Positions 1 through 8,303 of a DNA stretch of 64,000 nt are shown here, piece after piece. Position 1 is the first letter of the stretch, and each line of letters starts with the position of its first letter. Both the position numbers and the translations under genes were made by a program. The notes under the pieces were generated by a model. That model did no database searches. It had not been told where the DNA came from and was given only the letters and a program-made list of their open reading frames with translations. Origin of the DNA: Candidatus Nezhaarchaeales archaeon (lineage in GTDB: Archaea; Thermoproteota; Methanomethylicia; Nezhaarchaeales; JAWCJE01); NCBI GenBank assembly GCA_038853715.1, contig JAWCJE010000001.1:1-64000 (forward strand). Direction: 5' to 3'.

Positions 1-639
1 TTATCGAGGCAGTGTGCGCCGTTGATGGAGACTTTAAGGTGCGGGTCGGAATGATGACCCCCAACATGGCGCTGAGCATCCTGGAAAGCTTAATTAAAGC
101 CTATAAAAGCGAGAAGGTCTTTAAGTTTGTTCATCTACCCGTTCAAAGCGGAGATGACCATGTCTTGGAGAAGATGCGCCGCTTCTACACGGCGGCTGAC
201 TTCAAACGGGTTGTAAACGCGTTTAAAGCTGCTTTTCCGGAGATGACGATAGCGACGGACATTATCTGCGGCTTTCCAGGCGAGGACGAAAAGGCCTTTG
301 AAAAAACCTTGCGGTTAATAGAGGAGGTTAAGCTCGACGTAGTTAACGTTTCAAAGTTTTTCGCTAGGCCAAGAACGCCAGCCGCGGCCATGAAGGACGC
401 CGTTCCACCCACGGAGATAAAGCGGAGAAGCGCCATACTAAGCAGCTTGGCTATGAAGATCGCTCTGAAAAGGAATCGCGAATGGGTTGGCTGGGAAGGA
501 CGCTGGTTCATGGATGGGTAGAAACTTCGCCTACAAGCCGGTAGTGGTGAAAAGCGCCGGGAATTTGCTGGGTAAAGTTGTACGTGTTAAAATTCATGGC
601 GCTTCCCCAACCCATCTTGAAGGCTCATTATTGGGTTAA
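1..639 (+). pseudogene. tRNA t6A37 methylthiotransferase (MtaB/CDKAL1-like), 3' part, frameshifted
   Basis: The gene enters from the left edge, so its start is outside the window. The visible part is the C-terminal half of the radical-SAM domain (motifs HLPVQSGDD and ATDIICGFPGE), typical of archaeal methylthiotransferases that make ms2t6A37 in tRNA. The frame stops at 519-521, just after the conserved REWVGWEG. The next frame, from about 498-514, then reads MGRNFAYKPVVVK followed by a TRAM-like RNA-binding end that stops at 637-639. The family normally has about ten residues between WEG and GRNFAYKP, so a short deletion plus frameshift is the simplest reading. It may be a real mutation or an assembly error. 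Family assignment is confident; functional status is not. Confidence 0.8.
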
Positions 640-878
640 AGGTATTTTGTAATTTTTACTGCTTTGTGGCTTAATTCGGATACCTTCCGGTCTAGGAGGG
701 GGTCCACTTGAAGCTGGTGGAGTACGTCTACTTTAAACCAGGGCTCTAGCAGCGTTTCTCCTACCTTCTCCTTTAGGTATTCGTAAACGGTTCCTTTAAA
801 GGATATTGAAACGTACTGCGGCTTATAGCTTGTTTTAAGCTTTAAAGCTAAACTTCGGGGAAGAACTTTCTCATGAAG
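636..878 (-). pseudogene. decayed gene fragment of unknown family
   Basis: On the minus strand about 80 codons are open, with amino-acid use typical of a real protein (for example GTVYEYLKEKVGETLLEPWF). The frame begins straight after a stop and has no usable start codon near its beginning, so this looks like the 3' end of a gene whose front is lost. Its stop overlaps the last bases of the methylthiotransferase on the other strand, and IS5-type debris abuts its upstream side. I do not recognise the family. Confidence 0.45.
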
Positions 879-1031
879 TTAATTATGGCTTCATGTTGTC
901 TTGGGTTGAGCGAAACCATCAACCCTAGTCCTAGGTGGAAGCAAGGGCTTAATAAACTTCCACTCACCATCACTAAGCTCGCGAAGCCCCGTGAAGAAGG
1001 CATAAAAAGAAAACTTAAATAGTTTTACAAC
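848..1031 (-). pseudogene. IS5-like transposase N-terminal remnant
   Basis: The minus strand encodes LSDGEWKFIKPLLPPRTRV, the characteristic opening of IS5-family transposases, after which the frame breaks. A second frame carries a short continuation (NPRQHEAIINF) and then stops. The A+T-rich stretch at about 1014-1031, just upstream of the transposase start, may be a terminal inverted repeat. No catalytic DDE region follows, so this is a dead fragment. Confidence 0.6.
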
Positions 1032-1063
1032 GAGTTCATCGAGAATGTTGAAGGGGGTTATGA

Positions 1064-1759
1064 GTGTTTCGTTCACATGTTTTACTTCTTAGTATTTTAC
1101 CCTTAATGCTTAACATCTTAATTACTCCCATGGTGATAATCTCTATAGTTTCTCTACCGGGATTCCTTAAAGACCCTGTATACTACGTTTACACTTATGG
1201 GCTGGTTCTCTGGTCCATTTACCACGTGCTCCTCGCTTGGCTAGCGCTTAGGTTCTTTAAGGTTGAGGGGCAAAATATTAGTGAGATAGTAGGTCCTTTA
1301 AGAGATAGGTTTTTGCGTATGGTTTTCTTAACTATTTCGCTACTTGTACTATCTGTCCTACTTTTTCAAGTAGTTGAACCCTTTGTAACCGACTTAATTT
1401 ATGGCCAGGACGCGTGGAGACGGTTTTTAAGCGAGTATAAGAGGGTTCCATTACCCTTAGCCGTTTACGGAATAACCATAACGTCATTAACTGCTGGAAT
1501 CTGCGAAGAGGTTGTATGGAGGGGGTATCTTCAAACAAGGTTTGAACGCTTGCTACGCGGCAGGGTTTTGGCCGCTGTATTGCTTCAGGCGGTACTATTC
1601 GGTCTTTGGCATAGCATATCGGTTCATACACTTTTCACGGTGATCATCGGCTTCATTTACGGATTAATTTATGCTAGAACGAGAAGGCTTATGCCAATGA
1701 TGGTGAGCCACTGGCTCGGAGACGTCGTAGGCTTTTCCGCAATGTACTTTATAGCCTAA
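1064..1759 (+). CDS. CPBP (CAAX/Abi) family intramembrane metalloprotease
   Basis: A 231-residue multi-pass membrane protein. The CPBP catalytic signature is present: E148-E149 with R153 (EEVVWRGY), H183 in FGLWH and H216 in HWLGD. The family includes CAAX prenyl endopeptidase-like glutamate proteases and peptide-resistance proteins of the cell membrane; the substrate cannot be inferred. The start is GTG, preceded by a purine-rich AAGGGGG. An ATG at 1060 is in another frame and hits a stop quickly. It stands alone between transposase debris and a gene on the opposite strand. Confidence 0.85.
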   Translation: MFRSHVLLLSILPLMLNILITPMVIISIVSLPGFLKDPVYYVYTYGLVLWSIYHVLLAWLALRFFKVEGQNISEIVGPLRDRFLRMVFLTISLLVLSVLLFQVVEPFVTDLIYGQDAWRRFLSEYKRVPLPLAVYGITITSLTAGICEEVVWRGYLQTRFERLLRGRVLAAVLLQAVLFGLWHSISVHTLFTVIIGFIYGLIYARTRRLMPMMVSHWLGDVVGFSAMYFIA

Positions 1760-1910
1760 AATGAAGTAGAAGGTTTCTTACGTTCACGAATTTAACATCG
1801 CCAAGCAAGCCCGCTACATTCTTTACCTCAGAAACCCTGGCTACGGGCATCTTAAACGCCGTAAAGTTCGTAGAAGGACGTTAATAAGACCAATAGAGTG
1901 TTATAAACAC

Positions 1911-2903
1911 CTAGGCTATCACGTAGTGGTTTATCCCGGTTTTTCTTACTATGTTTACCATTCCCCGTTCTCTTAGTAGTTCTAGGTGTGCTATGGCTTC
2001 AGCTACGGCTAAGTACTTTTGAAGCGGCGGGAACTCCTCCCATGACCGGTAGGGGGCGTCCCATCGTATCATTGATGCTACGTGGTACGCGGTTGATGGG
2101 CGTTGAACTAGGTTTAATACTTCCTCGAGACGTCTTTGATGGTGCTCCTTTAACTGCCGTATTCTTAGGCGGCTATCGGTATAGGGCTCTCCGTGGGCTG
2201 GTAGGACTAAGCTTACCTTTAAACGTTCTAACTCCTTTAAGCTTTTAAGGTAGCTTGCTAAGGCGTTAACCCCCTCCCTTACCTGCGTTACGTTTGGCGT
2301 TATGGATGGTAGTAGGCTATCGCCAGCTATTAGTATCTGCTTCTCAGCCTCGTATAGGCATAGGTGGCCTGGCGAATGGCCGGGTGTCCATATTATTTTG
2401 AAGCGGTATTCGTCGACGTTTAGAGTTTCGCCGCCCTTAAACCTATGATCGGCTTTAGCGAGATACGCGTATACCTCGCTGTTGTTAGCGCCTGGGTTTG
2501 CCTTACGCATCTGTTTAAGTAGGAGGGTTGGTACACCGTTAGCTTTAAGGAAGCTCGCTATCTGAGCCCACATGGCGTTAAAGCTGAACGCTATCCTCTC
2601 CGATAGCTCAGCCTCGATAACGTGTAAAGCGAGTTTAACGTTCGACTTACTCCTTAGCTTAGGGATTAAGCCGACGTGGTCTATATGGAAATGGGTTAAT
2701 ACTACTTCGGTTAGAGAACCCGGTTCCAGTCCTACTCTACCTAGTTGTAGTTGTAACTCATCCCATGCTTCACTGGTATTTATCCCGGTATCTACGAGTA
2801 CGGCTTGCCTATCGCCCCGTATAAGGTACGAGTTTAGGAAGCCTAATGGGCCCGGTAACGGCATTCTCAACCTGAATAGGCCCGGTAGTATTTCCTCCAC
2901 CAT
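1911..2903 (-). CDS. MBL-fold metallo-hydrolase
   Basis: A 330-residue soluble protein with the metallo-beta-lactamase metal motif H71-x-H73-x-D75-H76, a later TPGHSPGH histidine and an LPAHGEP motif near residue 240. It has about 80 further residues than a minimal glyoxalase II-like domain, a C-terminal helical part seen in many MBL hydrolases of beta-oxidation loci. A thioesterase or lactonase-type hydrolase is likely, but the substrate is unknown. It is transcribed away from the acyl-CoA synthetase gene that begins 170 bases away on the other strand. Confidence 0.85.
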   Translation of the reverse strand: MVEEILPGLFRLRMPLPGPLGFLNSYLIRGDRQAVLVDTGINTSEAWDELQLQLGRVGLEPGSLTEVVLTHFHIDHVGLIPKLRSKSNVKLALHVIEAELSERIAFSFNAMWAQIASFLKANGVPTLLLKQMRKANPGANNSEVYAYLAKADHRFKGGETLNVDEYRFKIIWTPGHSPGHLCLYEAEKQILIAGDSLLPSITPNVTQVREGVNALASYLKSLKELERLKVSLVLPAHGEPYTDSRLRIRQLKEHHQRRLEEVLNLVQRPSTAYHVASMIRWDAPYRSWEEFPPLQKYLAVAEAIAHLELLRERGMVNIVRKTGINHYVIA

Positions 2904-3074
2904 GTTAAACCCTCAAGGGGGCTGCGTTTAACACCCTACCTTAGATGGTTTTAACCCGCTTTACGGTCGTAAAGTATTATTGGACGTTAAAGTACTATAA
3001 GCTTTGACGCCTAATTGAAGGTAACGCTTGTGGCGCGTATGGTTAATGGCGTTAGGGAGGCGTAACGCGGGGTT

Positions 3075-4505
3075 ATGGAGTCCTTCAATAGGATGTTTCA
3101 TCCTAGGGGTGTAGCCGTTATAGGTGCTTCGGCTAACCCTAAGAAGATGGGTTATCACGCCTTAAAGAGCTTAATGAGCTGCGGCTTTAAGGGGTATGTT
3201 TACCCGGTTAACCCGAGGTATAAGGAGCTTTTCGGGTTGAAAACCTACCCCTCCATTAAGGAGGTGCCGGACCCCGTTGATTTAGCAGTAGTCGTTGTCC
3301 CTTCAACGCAGGCTCCTTTAATGGTGGCTGAATGCGGTAAACGCGGAATAGCTGGAGCCGTACTTATAACGGCGGGCTTTAAGGAGGCCGGGTTGGAGGA
3401 GGGTTTAAAGCTTCATGAGGAGCTAGCCGGGGAGGCTAGGAGGTCGAACGTTAAGATTATAGGTCCTAACACGTTCGGCTTCGTTAACCTCCACGCCAAC
3501 CTTAACGCTAGCTTCACCCCATCCTTTTCAGCTTTAAGAAGGGGGCCTATATCGTTGGTAAGTCAAAGTGGAGGGGTATGCCACGTCCTCATGCCCTACG
3601 CCCTTGAGCAAGGTATAGGCTTCAGTAAGATAGTGGGGCTTGGAAACAGGGTTAACGTGGACTTCCCCGATATGCTCGACTACTTAGCCTCGGACCCGGA
3701 TACTAGAAGCGTAGCATTATACGTTGAAGGCGTGGATAACCCGAGGGAGCTAATGGCGGCTGCTAAGCGTACCGTGAAGGTTAAACCAGTGGTAGCATAT
3801 AAAACGGGGAGGTCTAGGGCCGCCGATGAGGCTTCATGGTCCCATACAGGGTCCTTAGCCGGTAACTATAGGCTTTACGAGGCTGCCTTTAAACAAGCCG
3901 GGGTTCTCACCGTTAGCGACTCCGTGGAACTCGTATCGGCGGCTAAAGCTTTAGCCTTTCAGCCTCCAGCTAGAGGAAGGAGGGTGGCGGTTATATCGTT
4001 AGTAGCCGGTTTAGGGATTATAGCTGCTGATACCTGTGAAGGCCAGGGCTTAATTCTTACTAGGTTTACGCGTGAAACCGAGGAGGCGTTAAGGAAACTA
4101 TTACCCCCCTATACTATTAGGACTAACCCTGTTGATTTAGGCTTCGTAGCTAACGATCCGGATACCTGCGGTAATGCTGTAGAGATTGTAGCTAGCGATA
4201 GGAACGTGGACGCGATATCGTTAAACTACATATATTCATGGTCGGAGGGGTTTATGGAGCTACCGGTAAAGTGGATTATAAACGCCTTTAAAGCCTATGG
4301 GAAGCCGCTGGTTATGTGTTTACGCTACCCGAAGAATATATGGGACGCTGAGAAGCAGCAGCTCGAGGATAATGGTATCCCAACGTTTCCAACACCTGAG
4401 TTAGCTGCTAAATCCTTAGCTCGACTATGCGAATACGGCGAAGTACTTAGAAAGCTAGGCGTAAATAAGGATGAAGGTGCCTCCGCTTTTAAAGGTAGTA
4501 GTTGA
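3075..4505 (+). CDS. acdA: acyl-CoA synthetase (ADP/NDP-forming), alpha subunit
   Basis: A 476-residue protein matching the alpha subunit of ADP-forming acetyl/acyl-CoA synthetases: an N-terminal CoA-binding Rossmann domain (GVAVIGASANPKKMG), two succinyl-CoA-ligase-like domains, and the phospho-histidine motif SHTGSLAGN near residue 257. These enzymes interconvert acyl-CoA + ADP + Pi with acid + ATP in archaea. The length fits a stand-alone alpha subunit (about 460). The ATP-grasp beta subunit is not adjacent and none with the usual short length lies in the window, so the partner must be elsewhere. The ATG follows a GGGAGG-type ribosome-binding site. Confidence 0.88.
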   Translation: MESFNRMFHPRGVAVIGASANPKKMGYHALKSLMSCGFKGYVYPVNPRYKELFGLKTYPSIKEVPDPVDLAVVVVPSTQAPLMVAECGKRGIAGAVLITAGFKEAGLEEGLKLHEELAGEARRSNVKIIGPNTFGFVNLHANLNASFTPSFSALRRGPISLVSQSGGVCHVLMPYALEQGIGFSKIVGLGNRVNVDFPDMLDYLASDPDTRSVALYVEGVDNPRELMAAAKRTVKVKPVVAYKTGRSRAADEASWSHTGSLAGNYRLYEAAFKQAGVLTVSDSVELVSAAKALAFQPPARGRRVAVISLVAGLGIIAADTCEGQGLILTRFTRETEEALRKLLPPYTIRTNPVDLGFVANDPDTCGNAVEIVASDRNVDAISLNYIYSWSEGFMELPVKWIINAFKAYGKPLVMCLRYPKNIWDAEKQQLEDNGIPTFPTPELAAKSLARLCEYGEVLRKLGVNKDEGASAFKGSS

Positions 4506-4584
4506 AGGCTAGGTTATGCTTAGCGTTTCCCCTCAAGCCACTTTGAAAAAGCTTAAACCTTAAGGCGTTTTACGGTTAAACGGA

Positions 4585-5001
4585 GTGGTATTTACGCCTG
4601 AACCGTTGGTAGGCGTTTCAGCCTTAGTTCAAAGCGAGCAAGGCTTAATAGCCCTCGTTAAGAGGCTTAAGGAGCCTTACGCGGGGAGGTGGGCCTTCCC
4701 CGGAGGCCTTATAAACTATGGTGAGGAAACGGTGAAGGCCGTGGTTAGGGAGGTTAAGGAAGAAACGGGGCTTGACGTAGTACTGGAGGGGTTGTTAGGG
4801 GTTTACGATATAATAAGGCTTGAGGGGCCTGTAAGGTATCACTACGTAACGGTGTGTTTTAAAGCTAGAAGTTTAAACCTCGATATAAGGCCTGGTTCGG
4901 ACGCTGAAGAAGCTAAATGGTTTAAGGCTGAGGAAATTAAACCTGGGATGGTGACTCAAACGACACTTAAAGCCTTAAGGGATGCTGGAGTTCTACGGTA
5001 G
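4585..5001 (+). CDS. Nudix hydrolase
   Basis: A 138-residue protein with a complete Nudix box at residues 41-63 (G-x5-E-x7-REVKEETGL), so it should bind Mg2+ and hydrolyse a nucleoside diphosphate linked to another group. The front part (LVQSEQGLIALVKRL, GRWAFPGG) resembles ADP-ribose or NADH pyrophosphatase-like members, but the substrate cannot be told. The start is GTG. It follows acdA by 79 bases on the same strand and might share a transcript. Confidence 0.88.
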   Translation: MVFTPEPLVGVSALVQSEQGLIALVKRLKEPYAGRWAFPGGLINYGEETVKAVVREVKEETGLDVVLEGLLGVYDIIRLEGPVRYHYVTVCFKARSLNLDIRPGSDAEEAKWFKAEEIKPGMVTQTTLKALRDAGVLR

Positions 5002-5010
5002 CAGTAAAAC

Positions 5011-5100
5011 TCAGTTAATGCATCCCCTCGGTAGTATCAACGCTTCAAGTATCCTCTTCAAGGCTTCAATCCTTGAACCCTTCACCCTCCAACTACTCAT
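5011..5100 (-). CDS. possible 29-residue peptide or gene tail
   Basis: An ATG-started minus-strand frame reads MSSWRVKGSRIEALKRILEA and ends after 29 codons. The composition is helical and protein-like but the frame is very short. It lies just downstream of the small hypothetical gene at 5118-5357 on the same strand. It could be a relic of a longer protein. Weakly supported. Confidence 0.2.
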   Translation of the reverse strand: MSSWRVKGSRIEALKRILEALILPRGCIN

Positions 5101-5117
5101 TGTATGATAGCACCGGC

Positions 5118-5357
5118 TTATCGTGGTGGGTACCTACGCTTACACTCCTCACATACGAGGATCCATACGTAACCATCTAGGATCAACAGCATCACGTAGT
5201 CGCTGAGGATAGCGTTACCGTATACGTCGCATAGTATAACCTCGTCCGGCACCGGTATCACGCACTCGACGTTGCCCTCGTCGTCCGTGAACGTTATGCT
5301 TCTATCCTTGAAGAAGCTTCTATGCCTCCCAATTATTATCACGCAGTCCACAACCAT
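5118..5357 (-). CDS. small hypothetical protein
   Basis: A 79-residue acidic protein that I do not recognise. It begins with a hydrophobic beta-like stretch, is rich in Asp/Val/Ile, and ends with a CEECKRRYPPR tail that could hold part of a metal site. No membrane helix is clear. The base composition matches the neighbouring genes and no overlapping frame on the other strand looks better, which argues it is real. The start is ATG; the region upstream on this strand is the GC-rich repeat block. Confidence 0.45.
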   Translation of the reverse strand: MVVDCVIIIGRHRSFFKDRSITFTDDEGNVECVIPVPDEVILCDVYGNAILSDYVMLLILDGYVWILVCEECKRRYPPR

Positions 5358-5420
5358 CGTTGTATGTAGGCGTCTAGGGTGTTCTGCACGAATCTGAAAA
5401 CGCTTTTAAGCCCCTTTAGT

Positions 5421-5545
5421 GGTGCTGGAGGGGCCAGCGTCCCCGAGATGTGGATCCCGAGGAGCGCTTCCAGAATCACTTTTCATCAACCCCTCCAGCC
5501 TGCCCGGCTTCAAAGGTGGCTGACCACGCCTCAGCCGGGCTTAAG
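5421..5545. other. GC-rich block with nested inverted repeats (structured RNA or IS relic)
   Basis: Perfect complementary arms occur at 5424-5433 with 5490-5499 (GCTGGAGGGG/CCCCTCCAGC) and at 5502-5509 with 5533-5540 (GCCCGGCT/AGCCGGGC). The second encloses a smaller GTGG-CTGA-CCAC hairpin at 5516-5526, and further partial pairing (GCGTCC/GGAGCGC) lies inside the first arm. Together they could fold into two adjacent stem-loops. The minus strand is also open for about 50 codons of a Pro/Gly/Arg-rich peptide resembling a decayed TnpB tail, so an IS605-type relic is an alternative. It matches no RNA family I know. Confidence 0.35.
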
Positions 5546-5730
5546 CCTTCACCGGAGCCTCAAGGCGTGCCTCTAGGCTTAACCCCTCCATGAAACGCTC
5601 AAGTAAGGCGCTGTTTACGCTTTTAACTTTATTGGCGTTGTTGCGCTTTAAGCCCCTTAGCGGCGTAAACGGCTAAGTAAAGCACTTTAAGGGGTAGAGG
5701 CGATTTAAGGTGTAATTGAGGCGTACGTTC

Positions 5731-5835
5731 ATGGGTAGGAGGCGTACCGCTCTCTTCCTATTATTCATATTAATCCTCGCTTGGTTATTGCTCCCGTTAT
5801 TATTAGCGCTTCCAAGCGTAAAGATACCGGGCATC
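5731..5835 (+). CDS. possible small hydrophobic peptide
   Basis: An ATG frame gives a 34-residue peptide: MGRRRTALFLLF followed by a long Leu/Ile membrane segment. A different frame downstream, to 6086, is open but has only a TTG start and no recognisable domain, so these could be parts of one broken membrane-anchored gene. Apart from this and the GC-rich block, I see no gene in the 5358-6079 gap. Confidence 0.22.
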
Positions 5836-6079
5836 CCTTAAGGAACTGGGGCATAAGCTTTAAACGCCTCGTTATAGACGCACTTAGATCTAGGGAGTGT
5901 TCCCCTATTGAGCTACCTAAGGCTTTATGTATCACTAACAGAACCGATGAAGTCAATATCGTTGCAACCGAGGTGAACGCTAAAAAAACCGTTAGGATAA
6001 CCATGCTGGGAAGTAACCTAAACCACGAGGAAGTAACAAAACCTCATGGGGGAAACCTAAGTAGCTTCGGGCAACTTCA

Positions 6080-6087
6080 TTTATAAG
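6080..6087 (+). promoter_or_regulatory. TATA box of the 4-hydroxybutyryl-CoA dehydratase-like gene
   Basis: TTTATAAG lies 35-42 bases before the ATG at 6122, a position that places the transcript start near 6110. A GAGG at 6107-6110 could serve for ribosome binding. Confidence 0.45.
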
Positions 6088-6121
6088 TTACCACAATAAT
6101 CTAAACCGAGGTTAATGAAGT

Positions 6122-7561
6122 ATGAAAACTGCAAAAGAATATTTGGAAAGTATTGAGAAGCTAAAACTTCGAGTATATCTAAATGGTGAAAGGATAGATT
6201 CGATAGTCAAGAACCCTGTTACGAAAACGGTTGTTGATGCTACAGCTAAAATTTACGATTTAGCTCAAAATCCCGTCTATCAAGACGTTATGACGGCTTA
6301 TTCCCCACTCGTACAGGAAAGAGTAAATAGAAGTGTTCATCTTTTTCGGAGTAGGGATGACCTTGAAAAAAGGGTTGAAATGGCTATTTTAACAAGCCGT
6401 CTTCTTGGAACATGTAACTACAGATGCCCGGCCTGCGACATATTAAACGGGTTGGCAAGTACAACGTATGAAATGGATAAAAAGCTAGGAACAAAATATC
6501 ATGAAAGGCTTATCAACTATGTTAAATGGGTTCAGAAGAATGATTTAGCGGTAAGCGGCTCAGCTACCGATGTTAAAGGAGATAGGGGGAAAAGACCTAA
6601 AGAACAAGACCTCGATATGTACGTTAGGGTTGTCGAGAAAAGGGATGACGGTATAATTGTTAGGGGGGCAAAGATGCATCAAAGTGGGGCAATAGCTGCC
6701 CATGAACATGTAGTTATACCTGGAACTGCTTTCCGTAAAGGTGAAGAGGAATATGCTGTAGCTTTCGCCATTCCGAGCGGATCTAAAGGCGTAACGTACA
6801 TATGTCAATATACCCCTCAGGACGCTGAAAGATTGACGGCGGAAAACCAGTACCACCTTGGTAACCCTATTTACGGTATAAGGGAGACGTGTATGATCGT
6901 TTTTGATGATGTTTTCGTTCCATGGGACAGGGTCTTTATGTGTGGAGAAGTTGAGTTTACAGGAACTTTAGTTTCACGTTTCGCAAAAACACATAGAATG
7001 AGTTGTGGAGGGGCATGTAAGGTTGGTTTTGGAGATTTAATGATAGGAGCAGCCCATGCGGTAATAGACTATCTTGGAGTTTCTGACGCACCCCATATAA
7101 GAGAGAAGCTTATTGAAATGGTTAAAATAAATGAAACCCTTCACGCATGCGCTATTGCAGCAGCATTTAAAGGCGTAGAGGAACCTGAAGGTTCGGGAAT
7201 ATACTTACCTGATAGAATTTTTAGTAATATTGCGAGGCTTAATTGCGCTGAAGGTTTTTGGAGGCTTATGGCTTTACTTGGAGATGTTTGTGGGGGTTTA
7301 GCTGCAACAATGCCCTCAGAAAAAGAGCTTAAAAACCCTGAAACATCAGAATATATTAAGAAGTACCTAAAAGCTAGAGTTCCAGCTGAAAAAAGGATGC
7401 GAATTACGAAGTTTATACAAAACTGGGTCGCAGGTACGCATGGTGTCGCGACTTGGCATGGAGCAGGCTCCGTTGAAGCTCAAAAAATAGAGATTTATAG
7501 AACGGTAAACTTTGAAGAAAAAAGAAAGTTAGCGGAAAACTTAGCTGGAATAAAAGATTAG
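6122..7561 (+). CDS. abfD: 4-hydroxybutyryl-CoA dehydratase / HpaB-family flavoenzyme
   Basis: A 479-residue protein of the 4-hydroxyphenylacetate 3-hydroxylase/4-hydroxybutyryl-CoA dehydratase family. The dehydratase holds FAD and a [4Fe-4S] cluster through three Cys and one His. C98-x3-C102, H291 and C299 (in HRMSCGGACKVGFGD) fall where the clostridial enzyme has C99, C103, H292 and C299, although one extra residue sits between His and the last Cys. This supports a radical dehydratase making crotonyl-CoA rather than a hydroxylase. The product would feed the acyl-CoA and hydroxyacyl-CoA dehydrogenases nearby. The gene is visibly richer in A+T and in AAA/GAA codons than its neighbours and is followed by a dead transposase, suggesting transfer. 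Other dehydratases of the family cannot be excluded. Confidence 0.85.
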   Translation: MKTAKEYLESIEKLKLRVYLNGERIDSIVKNPVTKTVVDATAKIYDLAQNPVYQDVMTAYSPLVQERVNRSVHLFRSRDDLEKRVEMAILTSRLLGTCNYRCPACDILNGLASTTYEMDKKLGTKYHERLINYVKWVQKNDLAVSGSATDVKGDRGKRPKEQDLDMYVRVVEKRDDGIIVRGAKMHQSGAIAAHEHVVIPGTAFRKGEEEYAVAFAIPSGSKGVTYICQYTPQDAERLTAENQYHLGNPIYGIRETCMIVFDDVFVPWDRVFMCGEVEFTGTLVSRFAKTHRMSCGGACKVGFGDLMIGAAHAVIDYLGVSDAPHIREKLIEMVKINETLHACAIAAAFKGVEEPEGSGIYLPDRIFSNIARLNCAEGFWRLMALLGDVCGGLAATMPSEKELKNPETSEYIKKYLKARVPAEKRMRITKFIQNWVAGTHGVATWHGAGSVEAQKIEIYRTVNFEEKRKLAENLAGIKD

Positions 7562-7713
7562 AAAAAGATTCAAGACGAATGTGAGAAAACTTTTCCTCGA
7601 TGTTTTAGAGTTCTTCGGGGATTTTTGCGTTCCCTCGATCTCACCAATTTTGATTCTTAATTCGCTCTGATGGCCTTACAACTAGCTTTTGCTTCACAAG
7701 TTTTTCTTTGAAC

Positions 7714-8130
7714 TCACCTGAAAACCCTTGGCGGGTAGGCTATTTGTATGAATCCTAGGAATGCTGATGCTAGCTTTTCGTATCTTATTGTTATTCTTCT
7801 AATAGCTTTATGAAGCGTTAGGCCACGTCCGAACGCTTAAGGGTGATGATTCGGGCGATATAACTACGTGAATCTTAGCGTCCTTAATATGCTTAATTCG
7901 TCGTATAAACTAGCTCCCCCTTCCTAGCCCTAATGGTTGTACTATCAACTACAACCCTATCTAGGCTTAGCTTACCCATAGAATACCCCTTAGATATTAG
8001 GATATTGAGTATCCGCCTCCATACGTTCAGCTCCATTCAACCTCTTGAGAACCCTGAAGCTTTTGATCATTCTATAACCTTTTAACCTGATGCGTTGAAG
8101 TCTTAGGAGTGACTTAAGGGTTTTTTCGGA
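7714..8130 (-). pseudogene. IS5-like DDE transposase, frameshifted remnant
   Basis: Fragments in several minus-strand frames line up with an IS5-type transposase: VWRRILNILISKG, then VVVDSTTIRARKG (first catalytic Asp), KIHVVISPESSPLSV, and the terminal RYEKLASAFLGFIQIA. At least three frame changes separate them, so it is inactive. It fills most of the gap after the 4-hydroxybutyryl-CoA dehydratase-like gene. The rest of the gap, 8131-8290, shows no gene. Confidence 0.65.
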
Positions 8131-8303
8131 TGAGTTCTAAGTCTTATGTATGGGGTTTCGTGACGAGGTCTTGTTAGGCTTTTCTCCTCCTTTAAGTTTA
8201 GCGTCCAATCAACTTCCTAGCCCACGAGGTTTGAGCGTTCAATTTAGAACGCTTAAGATTTAAAAAAGCTTTATACGAAGTAGTAAACCGGCGGTGTTAA
8301 GCG

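Noticed and set aside
2961-3158. 65-codon minus-strand frame over the acdA start
   Set aside because: Overlaps acdA and its ribosome-binding site; no similarity to a family.
5379-5576. 65-codon plus-strand frame in the GC-rich block
   Set aside because: Composition follows the inverted repeats; no protein-like pattern.
5781-6086. 101-codon TTG-started frame
   Set aside because: No recognisable domain, poor start, and the antisense frame is equally open; may be the relic of a broken gene but cannot be supported.
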